Part shown: piece after piece, positions 48,143 through 57,650 of the stretch
Numbering within the stretch: the first letter of the stretch is position 1
Layout of the letters: each line of letters opens with the position of its first letter
NCBI RefSeq assembly: GCF_001273835.1
Contig: NZ_JHEI01000131.1
Span: 19,093-83,092, forward strand
Direction of reading: 5' to 3'
Source of the DNA: Leucobacter celer subsp. astrifaciens
GTDB lineage: Bacteria; Actinomycetota; Actinomycetes; Actinomycetales; Microbacteriaceae
Length of the DNA: 64,000 nt
The notes under the pieces: model-generated
The model's database searches: none
The model's input: only the letters and a program-made list of their open reading frames with translations
Told to the model about the DNA's origin: nothing
Translations under genes and position numbers: made by a program

Positions 48143-49452
48143 GCGCCCGCGCTCGCGCAAGAGGCCCCCGAACGCGCGCGCCGCGCGGAGCCCGGGCTCC
48201 GATGGGCCTGCTGCGCATCACCCTCGTGCTGGGCGCCCTGGAGGCCTTCGGTCCGCTCTCGATGGACCTCTACCTGCCGCAGCTGCCGCAGCTCGCGCAC
48301 ACCCTCGGCACCTCCGACGCACTCGCTCAGGCGACGATGTCGGTGTGCATGATCGGGCTCGGGATCGGGCAGCTCATCGCGGGTCCGCTCTCGGACCGCT
48401 TCGGCCGCAAGCGCCCGCTCGTGACCGGGGTGGTGCTGTTCGCGGTGCTCTCCGCGGTCTGCGCCGTCGCCCCGACGATCGAGGTGCTGCTCGCGGCCCG
48501 CTTCCTGCAGGGGCTCGCCGGCGCGGCCGGTGTGGTGATCAGCATGGCGGTGGCGCGGGATCTCTTCCACGGCGTCGAGCTCTCGCGCATGCTGTCGCTG
48601 CTCGCCCTCGTGTCATCGCTGACGCCCATCATCGCTCCGGTGATCGGGGGCCAGCTGGCCAGGTTCATGGACTGGCGCGGCATCTTCTTCGTGCTCGCCG
48701 GCGTGGGCGTCGCACTGGTGCTCGTCGCCCAGTTCGGCCTGCGGGAGACGCTGCACGAGGGCAGGCACACCGGCAGCGCGCTGGGCACAACGGCGTCGCA
48801 CATCGGTACGGTGATGCGGGATCCGCTGTTCGTGGCGATCATGATCGCCGGTTGTCTCGGCGGCACCGCCTTCTTCGCCTACCTGTCGATGTCGAGCTTC
48901 GTGCTGCAGGGCGAGTTCGGGCTCACGCCCCAGATCTTCAGCCTCGTGTTCGCGATGAACGCGCTGGCCCACCTCGGCGGCGCGCAGCTGAGCCGTGTGC
49001 TCGTGCGGCGCGCCGGCACGATCCGCATGTACCTCACCGGGCAGATCGCCGGCGCCATCGCCGCGGTGGTGCTGCTGGCGGCCACCCTCCTCGGGGCGCC
49101 CGCGATCGTCTTCATCGTGCTGCTGGCAGTGTATCTCGGCGCATCCGGGCTCGGCGGCCCGAACGGCACCACGATCGCACTCGGCGGGCACGGCTCGCGG
49201 GCCGGCACCGCGTCGGCGCTGCTGGGCATGGCGATGTTCACCGCGGGGGCGGTGATCGCTCCGATCGTCTCCGCCCTGGCGGGCACCTCGACGCTGACGC
49301 TGGCCGCGACCGTCACCGCCGGAGCCGTTCTGGCCGCGCTGATCGGGCTGCTCGCGGTGCGCCGGTTCGCACCCGCCGCCGCGCCTGTGCCCGCAAAGAC
49401 AACGGGGATACCGCGCGAGTCAAGCGCGTCGAAGATCGACGGATTACCCTGA
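48139..49452 (+). CDS. Bcr/CflA-type MFS exporter
   Basis: 437 residues, twelve membrane segments. The start GPLSMDLYLPQLPQLA, the loop GPLSDRFGRKRPL and RFLQGLAGAAG are typical of Bcr/CflA drug and small-molecule exporters. The first ~25 residues are Arg/Ala-rich and cytoplasmic. Co-translated with the esterases. It may expel a toxic ester product or an unrelated drug; direction is inferred from the family. Confidence 0.9.
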   Translation: MSARARARGPRTRAPRGARAPMGLLRITLVLGALEAFGPLSMDLYLPQLPQLAHTLGTSDALAQATMSVCMIGLGIGQLIAGPLSDRFGRKRPLVTGVVLFAVLSAVCAVAPTIEVLLAARFLQGLAGAAGVVISMAVARDLFHGVELSRMLSLLALVSSLTPIIAPVIGGQLARFMDWRGIFFVLAGVGVALVLVAQFGLRETLHEGRHTGSALGTTASHIGTVMRDPLFVAIMIAGCLGGTAFFAYLSMSSFVLQGEFGLTPQIFSLVFAMNALAHLGGAQLSRVLVRRAGTIRMYLTGQIAGAIAAVVLLAATLLGAPAIVFIVLLAVYLGASGLGGPNGTTIALGGHGSRAGTASALLGMAMFTAGAVIAPIVSALAGTSTLTLAATVTAGAVLAALIGLLAVRRFAPAAAPVPAKTTGIPRESSASKIDGLP

Positions 49453-49488
49453 AGACAAGCAACCGGACTCAAGGTGGAGGTTCACCCC

Positions 49489-50901
49489 ATGAAAACGTAC
49501 GCAGAGCTGCTCGAGGCGATCACGGCGACCAGCGGCGAGGCCCGCGATGCCGTGGATCCCGCGACCGGTGAGGTCATCGGGAAGTCCCCGACGCAGACCA
49601 TCGCCGATCTCGAGGCCGCGATCGACACGGCCGAGGCCGCACAGCCCGCGTGGGCCGCGCTCAGCGACGACGAGCGCAAGGCCTACCTGCACCGGGCCGC
49701 GGACGCCATCAAGGACTCCGCCGAAGCCCTCGCCGAACTCCTCTCCCGCGAGCAGGGCAAACCCCTCAACGGCCCCAACGCCCGCTTCGAGGTCGGCGGC
49801 TGCGAGGTCTGGACCCGCACCGCAGCCGACACCCCGCTCCCCGTCGAGGTGCTCATCGACGACGAGTCGGGCTACGCCGAGATGCACTACCGCCCCATCG
49901 GCGTGGTCGGTGCGATCTCACCCTGGAACTGGCCGATGATGATCTCGATCTGGCAGATCGCACCCTCGCTGCGCATGGGCAACACGGTCGTCATCAAACC
50001 CGCCGACACCACCGCCCTGTCGGTGCGCGCCCTGGTCGCCGTCATGAACCAGGTCCTCCCCGAGGGTGTCCTCAACATCGTCACCGGCCCCGGCCGCACC
50101 GTGGGCGACGCCCTCACCAAGAGCCCCAAGGTCGGCAAGATCATGTTCACCGGCTCCACCCCGGTCGGCAAGCAGATCATCGAGGCCTCGGCTGACAATG
50201 TGACGCGTCTCACGCTCGAGCTCGGCGGCAACGACGCCGGCATCGTGCTGCCCGATGTGGACCCCGCGGCCATCGCCGAGGGCCTGTTCTGGGGGGCGTT
50301 CATCAACACCGGGCAGACCTGCGCCGCCCTCAAGCGCCTCTACGTGCACGACTCGATCTACGACCAGGTCGTCGAGGAACTCGCGAAGTTCGCCCAGAAC
50401 GTGCCCATGGGCGTGGGTCTCGACGAGAACAACGTGCTCGGACCCCTGCAGAACCGCAACCAGTTCGACACCGTCGACCGCCTCGTCAAGGCCGCGAAAG
50501 ACTCCGGCGCCCGCGTCGTGCTCGGCGGCGACCCCGACTACGACGCGGCCGGCAACTTCTACCCCACCACCATCATCGCCGACATCGACCCCCACAACGA
50601 CCTCGTCGTCGAGGAGCAGTTCGGCCCCGCCCTCCCCGTCATCCGCTACACCGACCTCGACGACGTCGTCGGCCTCGCCAACGAACTCGAGTTCGGACTC
50701 GGCTCCTCGGTCTGGAGCGCCGACCGCGCGAACGCCCTCGCCGTCGCCGCCCGCCTCAAGGCCGGCACCACCTGGATCAACTCCCATGGCGGCCTCCACC
50801 CCATGGTCCCCTTCGGAGGCGCCAAGCACTCCGGCTACGGCCGCGAATTCGGCGTCGAAGGCCTCAAGGCCGTCTCCGAACCCCACGTCATCAGCGGCTA
50901 G
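49489..50901 (+). CDS. NAD(P)-dependent aldehyde dehydrogenase
   Basis: 470 residues. E244 in LELGGN is the general base and C278 in GQTCAA the nucleophile; ISPWNWP and FTGSTPVGK bind the cofactor, with EEQFGP and PFGGAKHSGYG near the end. GGAGG precedes ATG 49489. It could take the arylacetaldehyde from the amine oxidase or the product of the ADH/AKR genes to an acid. Substrate specificity is not readable. A strong hairpin follows. Confidence 0.93.
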   Translation: MKTYAELLEAITATSGEARDAVDPATGEVIGKSPTQTIADLEAAIDTAEAAQPAWAALSDDERKAYLHRAADAIKDSAEALAELLSREQGKPLNGPNARFEVGGCEVWTRTAADTPLPVEVLIDDESGYAEMHYRPIGVVGAISPWNWPMMISIWQIAPSLRMGNTVVIKPADTTALSVRALVAVMNQVLPEGVLNIVTGPGRTVGDALTKSPKVGKIMFTGSTPVGKQIIEASADNVTRLTLELGGNDAGIVLPDVDPAAIAEGLFWGAFINTGQTCAALKRLYVHDSIYDQVVEELAKFAQNVPMGVGLDENNVLGPLQNRNQFDTVDRLVKAAKDSGARVVLGGDPDYDAAGNFYPTTIIADIDPHNDLVVEEQFGPALPVIRYTDLDDVVGLANELEFGLGSSVWSADRANALAVAARLKAGTTWINSHGGLHPMVPFGGAKHSGYGREFGVEGLKAVSEPHVISG

Positions 50902-50948
50902 TTCGCGCCCCCGCGCCTCGTGAGAGCTGAGACGCGATACCTCGTAGG

Positions 50949-50988
50949 CGGAGGGTCACCCGATCGGGTGCCCCTCCGTTTTCGTTTG
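50949..50988. terminator. Rho-independent terminator after the aldehyde dehydrogenase
   Basis: CGGAGGGTCACCC (50949-50961) and GGGTGCCCCTCCG (50966-50978) form a 13-bp stem with one mismatch and a GATC loop, followed by TTTTCGTTT. It ends the plus-strand gene series. On the other strand it lies after the HNH gene stop, so it may serve both. Confidence 0.85.
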
Positions 50989-51049
50989 TGTATCGCGGCC
51001 TTCTCCGTGCCCGCGTGCAGCGGCATCGGACGCGCCTGTCCCCTGGGGT

Positions 51050-52807
51050 TCAGGCAGCGAGCTTGAAGCGTGGTGGCAGCGGGTCGATGCCCGCCCAGGC
51101 GTAGCGGAGTTCGATGCGGGGCCGCATCGGGATGCGTCGGCCACGGGGGTCGTGAAGCGTGAAGTCATCGACGTCGACACTCGCGTCATCGTCGGCACTG
51201 GGGTCGGCGCGGACGATGCCGCCGGTACTCGCGCCATCGTCCGCGCCAGAGCCGTCGCCGAAGCCGACACCAGTGCCGTCGCGGGCGCTCGTGCCATCGC
51301 CGGTGCGGGTGATGCGCCAGCTGTTCGCGTGGAGTTGCATGTGGTGGAAGCGGCACAGCAGCACACCCCGGTCGAGATCGGTGCAGCCCTGATCCTTCTG
51401 CCACTCGTCGATGTGATGCGCCTCGCAATACGCAGGTGGCCGATCGCAGCCGGGCCACCGGCAGCCCCCGTCCCGGATCGCGAGCGCGATGCGCTGCCGA
51501 GCCGTGTAGAGCCGCTGCTCCCGCCCCACGTCCAACGGACGCCCCGCACGATCGATCGTCACCGGCACGATCCCGCTCGCACAGGCCTGCTGCGCGACCA
51601 CCCCGGCCGGCACGACTGCGGGGTCGTCCTCGAAACGTCCGGCGTTCCGAGCGCCGGCGCGCTGAGCGCTAGCGCCCCGAGAGCCCGCAGCCTGGGCATC
51701 TACACTCCGAGTATCCACACCCCGAGTATCTACACCCCGAATGCTGTCACAATCAACGACCTGCACTAGACGCACACCCGCCTGCCTGGTTCCGCAGACC
51801 GCCCCGGCATCGGCGAGAGCGCCCGCCCGCACGAGATCCATGAACAGATCGAACTCGAGCTGTTCGTTCGACCGCGGGTCCGCTGCCAACTCTTCTGCGC
51901 GGATCCGCTCCGCGGGATCCACGAACCGCGGCCCGCCGCGCCGTGGTCGCAACGCCGCATCACGCACCGAGCGCAGCCACGCGGCCGACACGTCGTCGCA
52001 CACCAGCGACACCCGATGCAGACCTTCGCGATCCGTCCACATTCGGAACGATCGCGCCTCGTACCGCGCCAGATACCGAGCCTCAGCCCCCTCAGGGTCG
52101 AGGCGATCCCGCACCGCACGCGCCGCTCTCGCGAGATCCTCCACCGTGCGCCAGGCCGCCTCGGCGACCAGCCGCTCCGCTGCCACCGCCCACGCGGCAG
52201 CGTTCTCCAGGTTCGCCCGAACGCAATCATGCCCCGTGTCCGTAGCGGGCTGCCCGCCGCGCAGGTCTGGCAGTTGCGCGCAATCGTGCTCGGGCGGCTG
52301 TCCGAGCCCCCGGAAGATCGCGTCGTGCTGCGCGGCCGTGAGGGCTCCATTCATCAGGGCAGCGCCCAACGGCGCGTGCCACGGCCCCGCCGATTCCACC
52401 TCATCCGTGGTCTCGGTTTCGCCCTTGTGCACGCCGACATCGGCGGCGGGCGCACTCATGCCGGCGGTGTCGTAGAGGGATTCCCCGACTCGCACCTGTT
52501 TTACCGCCTCGCCGCGGCTCACACCCGTGACCTGCTGCACCAACGAGACGGCGTTCCGATGCCCCAGTGACTGCGCCAACCCGGCGTGCCCCGCCGTACG
52601 CGACGACCGTTGCGCCACCACCCCAGCCGCGGCCACCCGCACCCGCTCGACCATCTGCCCCACGGAAGCAGCCAGCTCCAGCAGTTCCACCGCACCCGCA
52701 TCGTCCAGACGATCTACCGCGGCCGGCAGCAGCACCGCATCCGGCACCTCACCCGCCAGGGCACGGATCACCGCGACCCGGTCCGTGAGGCTGGAGAAGA
52801 ATGACAT
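51050..52807 (-). CDS. DUF222/HNH endonuclease domain protein
   Basis: About 585 residues. A long N-terminal DUF222-type helical region is followed by an HNH nuclease module near residues 445-500 with CRWPGCDRPPAYCEAHHI and LLCRFHHMQLH, including zinc-knuckle cysteines. This family is abundant in actinobacteria, often in multiple copies; its role is uncertain. ATG 52822 (MGKW) is an alternative start. A low-complexity stretch with repeats of RGVDT (about 355-370), from a 15-bp DNA repeat, and an Asp/Gly-rich segment near 510-550 are oddities. Confidence 0.88.
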   Translation of the reverse strand: MSFFSSLTDRVAVIRALAGEVPDAVLLPAAVDRLDDAGAVELLELAASVGQMVERVRVAAAGVVAQRSSRTAGHAGLAQSLGHRNAVSLVQQVTGVSRGEAVKQVRVGESLYDTAGMSAPAADVGVHKGETETTDEVESAGPWHAPLGAALMNGALTAAQHDAIFRGLGQPPEHDCAQLPDLRGGQPATDTGHDCVRANLENAAAWAVAAERLVAEAAWRTVEDLARAARAVRDRLDPEGAEARYLARYEARSFRMWTDREGLHRVSLVCDDVSAAWLRSVRDAALRPRRGGPRFVDPAERIRAEELAADPRSNEQLEFDLFMDLVRAGALADAGAVCGTRQAGVRLVQVVDCDSIRGVDTRGVDTRSVDAQAAGSRGASAQRAGARNAGRFEDDPAVVPAGVVAQQACASGIVPVTIDRAGRPLDVGREQRLYTARQRIALAIRDGGCRWPGCDRPPAYCEAHHIDEWQKDQGCTDLDRGVLLCRFHHMQLHANSWRITRTGDGTSARDGTGVGFGDGSGADDGASTGGIVRADPSADDDASVDVDDFTLHDPRGRRIPMRPRIELRYAWAGIDPLPPRFKLAA

Positions 52808-53002
52808 ACTCCATTTTCCCATCTGACCAGGACAAACACCTAGGGATAACTCGACTGATCTCAGCGAGTTTCACGCCCCTGTGAGCGAAGCACTCCCGCC
52901 GACCCGGCGACCGGAGTCGATGACAGAGGCCAGAGGACCGAGTACAATTCGCGGTTCGGCGCGAAGGCGACGGTTCTGTCGCTGGGACACACCGCACTCG
53001 AA
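52808..53002. other. Intergenic region upstream of the HNH gene
   Basis: About 195 bases between two minus-strand genes. It must contain the HNH promoter. No palindrome, terminator or small gene could be supported. Confidence 0.4.
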
Positions 53003-53554
53003 CTATCCGCGCGGGTGCCGCTCGACGTGGGCGAGGAACCGCTCGGCCCAGCGCTCGAGCCGACGGCGCAGGGCGGGGTCGGTCGCTGCCCCGGTGACCG
53101 GATCGAGCTCCGCCGCGTCGAAGGTGAGATACATCTCGGGCTGACCGAGGGTGGGCATGTCGAGGTAGGCGAGCACCTCGCGCAGCTGGTGCTGGGCGAG
53201 CGCCGTGCCGAGGCGTCCGCCCGACGCGCCGAGCACCCCGGCGGGGATCCCGGGAAAGGCGTTCTCGCCACCGGGGCGCGATCCCCACTCGAGCGCGTTC
53301 TTGAGCGCCGCCGGCATGGAACGGTTGTACTCCGGCGTCACGAACATGATCCCGTCGACCTCGCCGAGCTGCTCCTTGAAGCGCTTCGCCGCCTCGGGGA
53401 AGCGATCATCGAGGTCGCGGTTGTAGAGCGGGAGGTCGTCGATCCGCAGCTCGACGAGTTCTGCCCGGTCCCCGATGATCTCGGCGAGGGCCGCCAGGAT
53501 CCTCCGGTTGATCGAGACCTCCGAGAGGCTTCCGACGATGGTGCCGACGCGCAT
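53003..53554 (-). CDS. NADPH-dependent FMN reductase
   Basis: 183-residue flavodoxin-fold protein: VGTIVGSLSEVSINRR binds FMN phosphate, then TPEYNRSMPAALKNALEW, the chromate/azo/quinone reductase motif, and GASGGRLG. It transfers electrons from NAD(P)H to flavin or quinones. GGAGAG lies just before ATG 53554. It is divergent from the DUF1801 gene. Confidence 0.92.
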   Translation of the reverse strand: MRVGTIVGSLSEVSINRRILAALAEIIGDRAELVELRIDDLPLYNRDLDDRFPEAAKRFKEQLGEVDGIMFVTPEYNRSMPAALKNALEWGSRPGGENAFPGIPAGVLGASGGRLGTALAQHQLREVLAYLDMPTLGQPEMYLTFDAAELDPVTGAATDPALRRRLERWAERFLAHVERHPRG

Positions 53555-53653
53555 GGTGCTCTCCGTTTCCCGGCCCCGACCGCGGCCGTGTCTCCAGCCT
53601 GGCGCTCGGAACCGGACCTGTCCAGCCCTTGCGGGGAACAGTAGGCTTGCGGC

Positions 53654-54085
53654 ATGGCGACGATTCCGGACGACATCCGCGCGTACCACGAGGGCCTCGA
53701 CGACGAGGCGCGCCCCATCTGCGACAGGCTGCTCGAGATCATCTCCGAGGAACTGCCGGACGCCGAGTGCAAGGTCTGGCACCGCCACCCGGTATGGTTC
53801 TTCGACGGCAACCCGGTGGCCGGATACGACCGGCTGAAGGCGTCGGTGCGGCTGCTGTTCTGGAGCGGCCGGGCGTTCGACGAGCCCGGACTGGCGAACG
53901 AGGGCAGCTTCCAGGCCGCCGAGGCGCGCTACACGGCACCCGAGCAGATCGACGCGGAGGCGCTGCGGCGCTGGCTCGGGAAGGCGCGGGAGATCCAGTG
54001 GAACTACCGCGACATCCGCCGCAACCGAGGGGGCCTGGTCCCGCTACGAGGGCTGCCGGAGGTGCCGGACACCGATCCCGCGTAG
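53654..54085 (+). CDS. DUF1801 domain protein
   Basis: 143 residues of the YdhG/DUF1801-like fold: RLLEIISEELPDAECKVWHRHPVWFFDGNPVAGYD, shown here only as a region (about 25-60). Small cytosolic domain of unknown role. Single gene, about 100 bp from the divergent FMN reductase. Confidence 0.82.
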   Translation: MATIPDDIRAYHEGLDDEARPICDRLLEIISEELPDAECKVWHRHPVWFFDGNPVAGYDRLKASVRLLFWSGRAFDEPGLANEGSFQAAEARYTAPEQIDAEALRRWLGKAREIQWNYRDIRRNRGGLVPLRGLPEVPDTDPA

Positions 54086-54212
54086 AGAACGGGCGAGTCC
54101 TCGCCGCTGTCCCGGCCCCCGGAGTGAGCAGAAGCGGCTCGCATCTCGAGTTCTCGCGTCGGTTTGCGCCCGCGCCCGCGCCCGCTCGCCCGCGGGCCGG
54201 CTGGGAAACGAG

Positions 54213-54239
54213 AACGGCCCCGGGAATCCCGGGGCCGTT
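54213..54239 (-). terminator. Terminator of the DEAD-box helicase gene
   Basis: AACGGCCCCGGG and CCCGGGGCCGTT form a perfect 12-bp stem with a 3-nt loop (AAT). On the minus strand it follows the helicase stop by about 12 nt and is followed by CTCGTTTCCC, a modest T-tract. The convergent DUF1801 gene lies on the other side, so it may act both ways. Confidence 0.82.
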
Positions 54240-54251
54240 CCGCCACTGCTG

Positions 54252-56702
54252 CTACCAGCGGGGCTTGCGCTTGCTGTCCGAACGATCCGGTCCGGAATCG
54301 CGCTTGCGGTCATCACGCGATCCGCGATCCTGCCAGCCTCCGCGGTCGCCCCGGTCACCGCGATCGTTGCGATCACTGCGACGGTCGTCCCGGTTGTTGT
54401 CGTAGCGCGGCTTGCGGGCGTCTCGGTCGTACCCGCCGCGGTCTCCACGGGAATCGCGGTCGTACCCGCCGCGGGTGTCCCGACCGCCGCGGTCGTACCC
54501 GCCCCGGTCGCCGCGGTCACCGCGGGTGTCGCGGCCACCGCGATCGTAGCCGCCCCGGTCACCGCGATCGCTCCGGCCGCCCCGGTCGTAGCCGCCGCGA
54601 TCTCCCCGGTTGCCGCGGTCTCCCCGGTCGCCGCGATCGTAGCCGCCGCGCTTCCCGTCGCGCGCCGGGCCGCTGTCGGGCCGCAGCTCGATGAGCTTGC
54701 CGCTGATGCGGGTCTGCGCGAGCGCGTCGAGGGTCTCCCGCGAGAGGTTCGACGGCAGCTCCACCAGCGAGAAGTCGTCGCGCATCTGGATGCGGCCGAA
54801 GTCGTCGCGGCCGAGGCCGCCCTCGTTGGCGATGGCGCCCACGATCTGGCCGGGCTTCACGCGCTGACGGTGCCCCACCTCGATGCGGTACATGCGCAGG
54901 TCGTCCCGCTTCGGGCCGCGCTCGCCCCGGTCGTCGCGGCGGTCGCGGTCCGGGCGGTCGGAGCGCGAGCGATCCCGCGTCCCGTCCTCGAGGAACTTCG
55001 CGGCCTGCTTGCGGTCGCGCTCGAACTTGCGGTCGTCATCCTCGGTGAGCAGCAGCGGGGTGTCGCCCTGCGCCACCACTGCGAGCGCGGCGGCGACGTC
55101 GCCCTCGGGGACGTCGTGGTGCCGCACGTAGTGATCGATGATGTCGCGGAAGGCCTCGATGCGCTTGGTCTCGTCGAGCGCCGCGGTGATGGCGTCGTCG
55201 AAGCGGCTCAGGCGGGTCGCGTTGACCTCCTCGACCCGCGGCAGCGGCATCTGCGTGAGCGGCTGCTTCGTGGCTTTCTCGATGGCCTTGAGCAGCCGCT
55301 GCTCGCGCGGGGTGACGAAGCTGATCGCGTCGCCCGTGCGGCCGGCGCGACCCGTGCGGCCGATGCGGTGCACGTACGACTCGGTGTCGATCGGCAGGTC
55401 GTAGTTGATGACGTGGCTGATGCGCTCGACGTCGAGGCCGCGCGCGGCGACGTCGGTGGCGACGAGGATGTCGAGCTTGCCGTCCTTCAGGGCCTGCACG
55501 GTGCGCTCGCGCTGCGCCTGCTGGATGTCGCCGTTGATAGCGGCAGCCGAGTACCCGCGCGCGCGCAGCTTCTCGGCGACCTGCTCGGAGTCGCCGCGCG
55601 TGCGGGTGAAGACGATCATGCCGTCGAACTCCTCCACCTCGAGGATGCGCGTGAGCGCGTCGAGCTTCTGCGTGTAGGAGACCACGTTGTAGCGCTGGGT
55701 GATGCTCGCGCTGGTCTGCGTCTTGCCCGCGATCTTGATCTCGCGCGGATCGTTGAGGTGCTGCTGCGAGATGCGGCGGATCTGCGCCGGCATGGTCGCC
55801 GAGAACAGCGCGACCTGCTTGGTCGCCGGGGTGTCGGCGAGGATCGTCTCGACGTCCTCCGCGAAGCCCATCTTCAGCATCTCGTCGGCCTCGTCGAGCA
55901 CGAGGTACTTGATCTGGCTCAGGTCGAGGGATCCCCGGTTCAGGTGGTCCATGATGCGGCCCGGGGTGCCCACGACGATATCGACGCCGCGGCGCAGCGC
56001 CGATAGCTGCTGGCCGTAGGCCTGCCCGCCGTAGACCGGCAGCAGGTGCACCTCGGGCAGGTGCGAGGCATAGCTCTCGAAGGCCTCGCAGACCTGCAGC
56101 GCGAGCTCGCGCGTGGGGGCGAGCACGAGTGCCTGGGGCACACCCTGCCCGGGCTCGATGCGGCTGAGGATCGGCAGCGCGAAGGCCGCGGTCTTGCCCG
56201 TACCCGTCTGGGCGAGGCCGACGACGTCGCGGCCGCTGAGCAGCACCGGGATCGTGGCCTCCTGAATGGCGGAGGGGGTCTCGTAGCCGACGGCCGTGAC
56301 CGCCCGCAGCACCTCGGGCGCGAGGCCGAGGTCGGCGAAGGTGACGCGCTCGGGCGCGGCGGGTTCGGATGCAGGAGCGGCGGCGGGCTCGGGCTCCGCG
56401 GCGGGGGCCTCCGCCTCCGTCGCGGGAGCGGGCTCGGCGACCGGCTCGGGATCCGCGGCCGGCTCGGTCTCAGCAGCGGATGCTGCGGGCGCGTCTTCCT
56501 GCGCGGCGGCTTCGGGATCCGCCTGCTCGGCTGCAGGATCGGCGTCGGTCTCGGGGTCGGATGCGGGGGCTGCCGGGGTCTCGGCGTCCGCGGGGGTCTC
56601 GGGCTGGTTCTCAGCCGGTACAGCGGCCTCCGTGGAGGCTTCGTCGGTCGCGGCCGTCTCGTGGGGCTCTGCGGCGTCGACGTTTTCGGAATTGCTCATC
56701 AT
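54252..56702 (-). CDS. DEAD-box RNA helicase with acidic N-terminal and RGD-repeat C-terminal extensions
   Basis: 816 residues. Residues 1-~115 are Ala/Glu/Pro-rich and disordered. The helicase core follows with AQTGTGKT (motif I), PTREL, DEAD, SAT, and HRIGRTGRAGRTG. A DbpA-like RNA-binding fold with GxIVGAIANEGGLGRDDFG, then a long tail of YDRGGRD/RGDRGGY repeats from ~690, resembles actinobacterial DeaD/CsdA. It probably unwinds structured RNA at ribosome assembly or mRNA decay. The start may be Met1 or Met2 (56702 or 56699). Confidence 0.93.
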   Translation of the reverse strand: MMSNSENVDAAEPHETAATDEASTEAAVPAENQPETPADAETPAAPASDPETDADPAAEQADPEAAAQEDAPAASAAETEPAADPEPVAEPAPATEAEAPAAEPEPAAAPASEPAAPERVTFADLGLAPEVLRAVTAVGYETPSAIQEATIPVLLSGRDVVGLAQTGTGKTAAFALPILSRIEPGQGVPQALVLAPTRELALQVCEAFESYASHLPEVHLLPVYGGQAYGQQLSALRRGVDIVVGTPGRIMDHLNRGSLDLSQIKYLVLDEADEMLKMGFAEDVETILADTPATKQVALFSATMPAQIRRISQQHLNDPREIKIAGKTQTSASITQRYNVVSYTQKLDALTRILEVEEFDGMIVFTRTRGDSEQVAEKLRARGYSAAAINGDIQQAQRERTVQALKDGKLDILVATDVAARGLDVERISHVINYDLPIDTESYVHRIGRTGRAGRTGDAISFVTPREQRLLKAIEKATKQPLTQMPLPRVEEVNATRLSRFDDAITAALDETKRIEAFRDIIDHYVRHHDVPEGDVAAALAVVAQGDTPLLLTEDDDRKFERDRKQAAKFLEDGTRDRSRSDRPDRDRRDDRGERGPKRDDLRMYRIEVGHRQRVKPGQIVGAIANEGGLGRDDFGRIQMRDDFSLVELPSNLSRETLDALAQTRISGKLIELRPDSGPARDGKRGGYDRGDRGDRGNRGDRGGYDRGGRSDRGDRGGYDRGGRDTRGDRGDRGGYDRGGRDTRGGYDRDSRGDRGGYDRDARKPRYDNNRDDRRSDRNDRGDRGDRGGWQDRGSRDDRKRDSGPDRSDSKRKPRW

Positions 56703-56770
56703 ACTATCCTACCCCGGATCCCGTGCCGCCACGCCGCCGTGAGCCGCCGCCACGCATCGCCGAGGACGAC

Positions 56771-56826
56771 GCGGAGTCGCAGATGGCTGCTTCCCCCCTG
56801 CCGGAAGCAGCCATCTGCGACTCCGC
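56771..56826. repeat. Palindrome, GATGGCTGCTTC family, copy 3
   Basis: Perfect 23-bp arms (56771-56793, 56804-56826). Compared with copies 1 and 2 the arm reads GTCGCAG instead of GTCCCAG and the other arm CTGCGAC instead of CTGGGAC: a compensatory pair of changes that keeps the stem. It lies just after the ABC ATPase stop. Confidence 0.9.
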
Positions 56827-56828
56827 GG

Positions 56829-57646
<818 letters not shown>

Positions 57647-57650
<4 letters not shown>

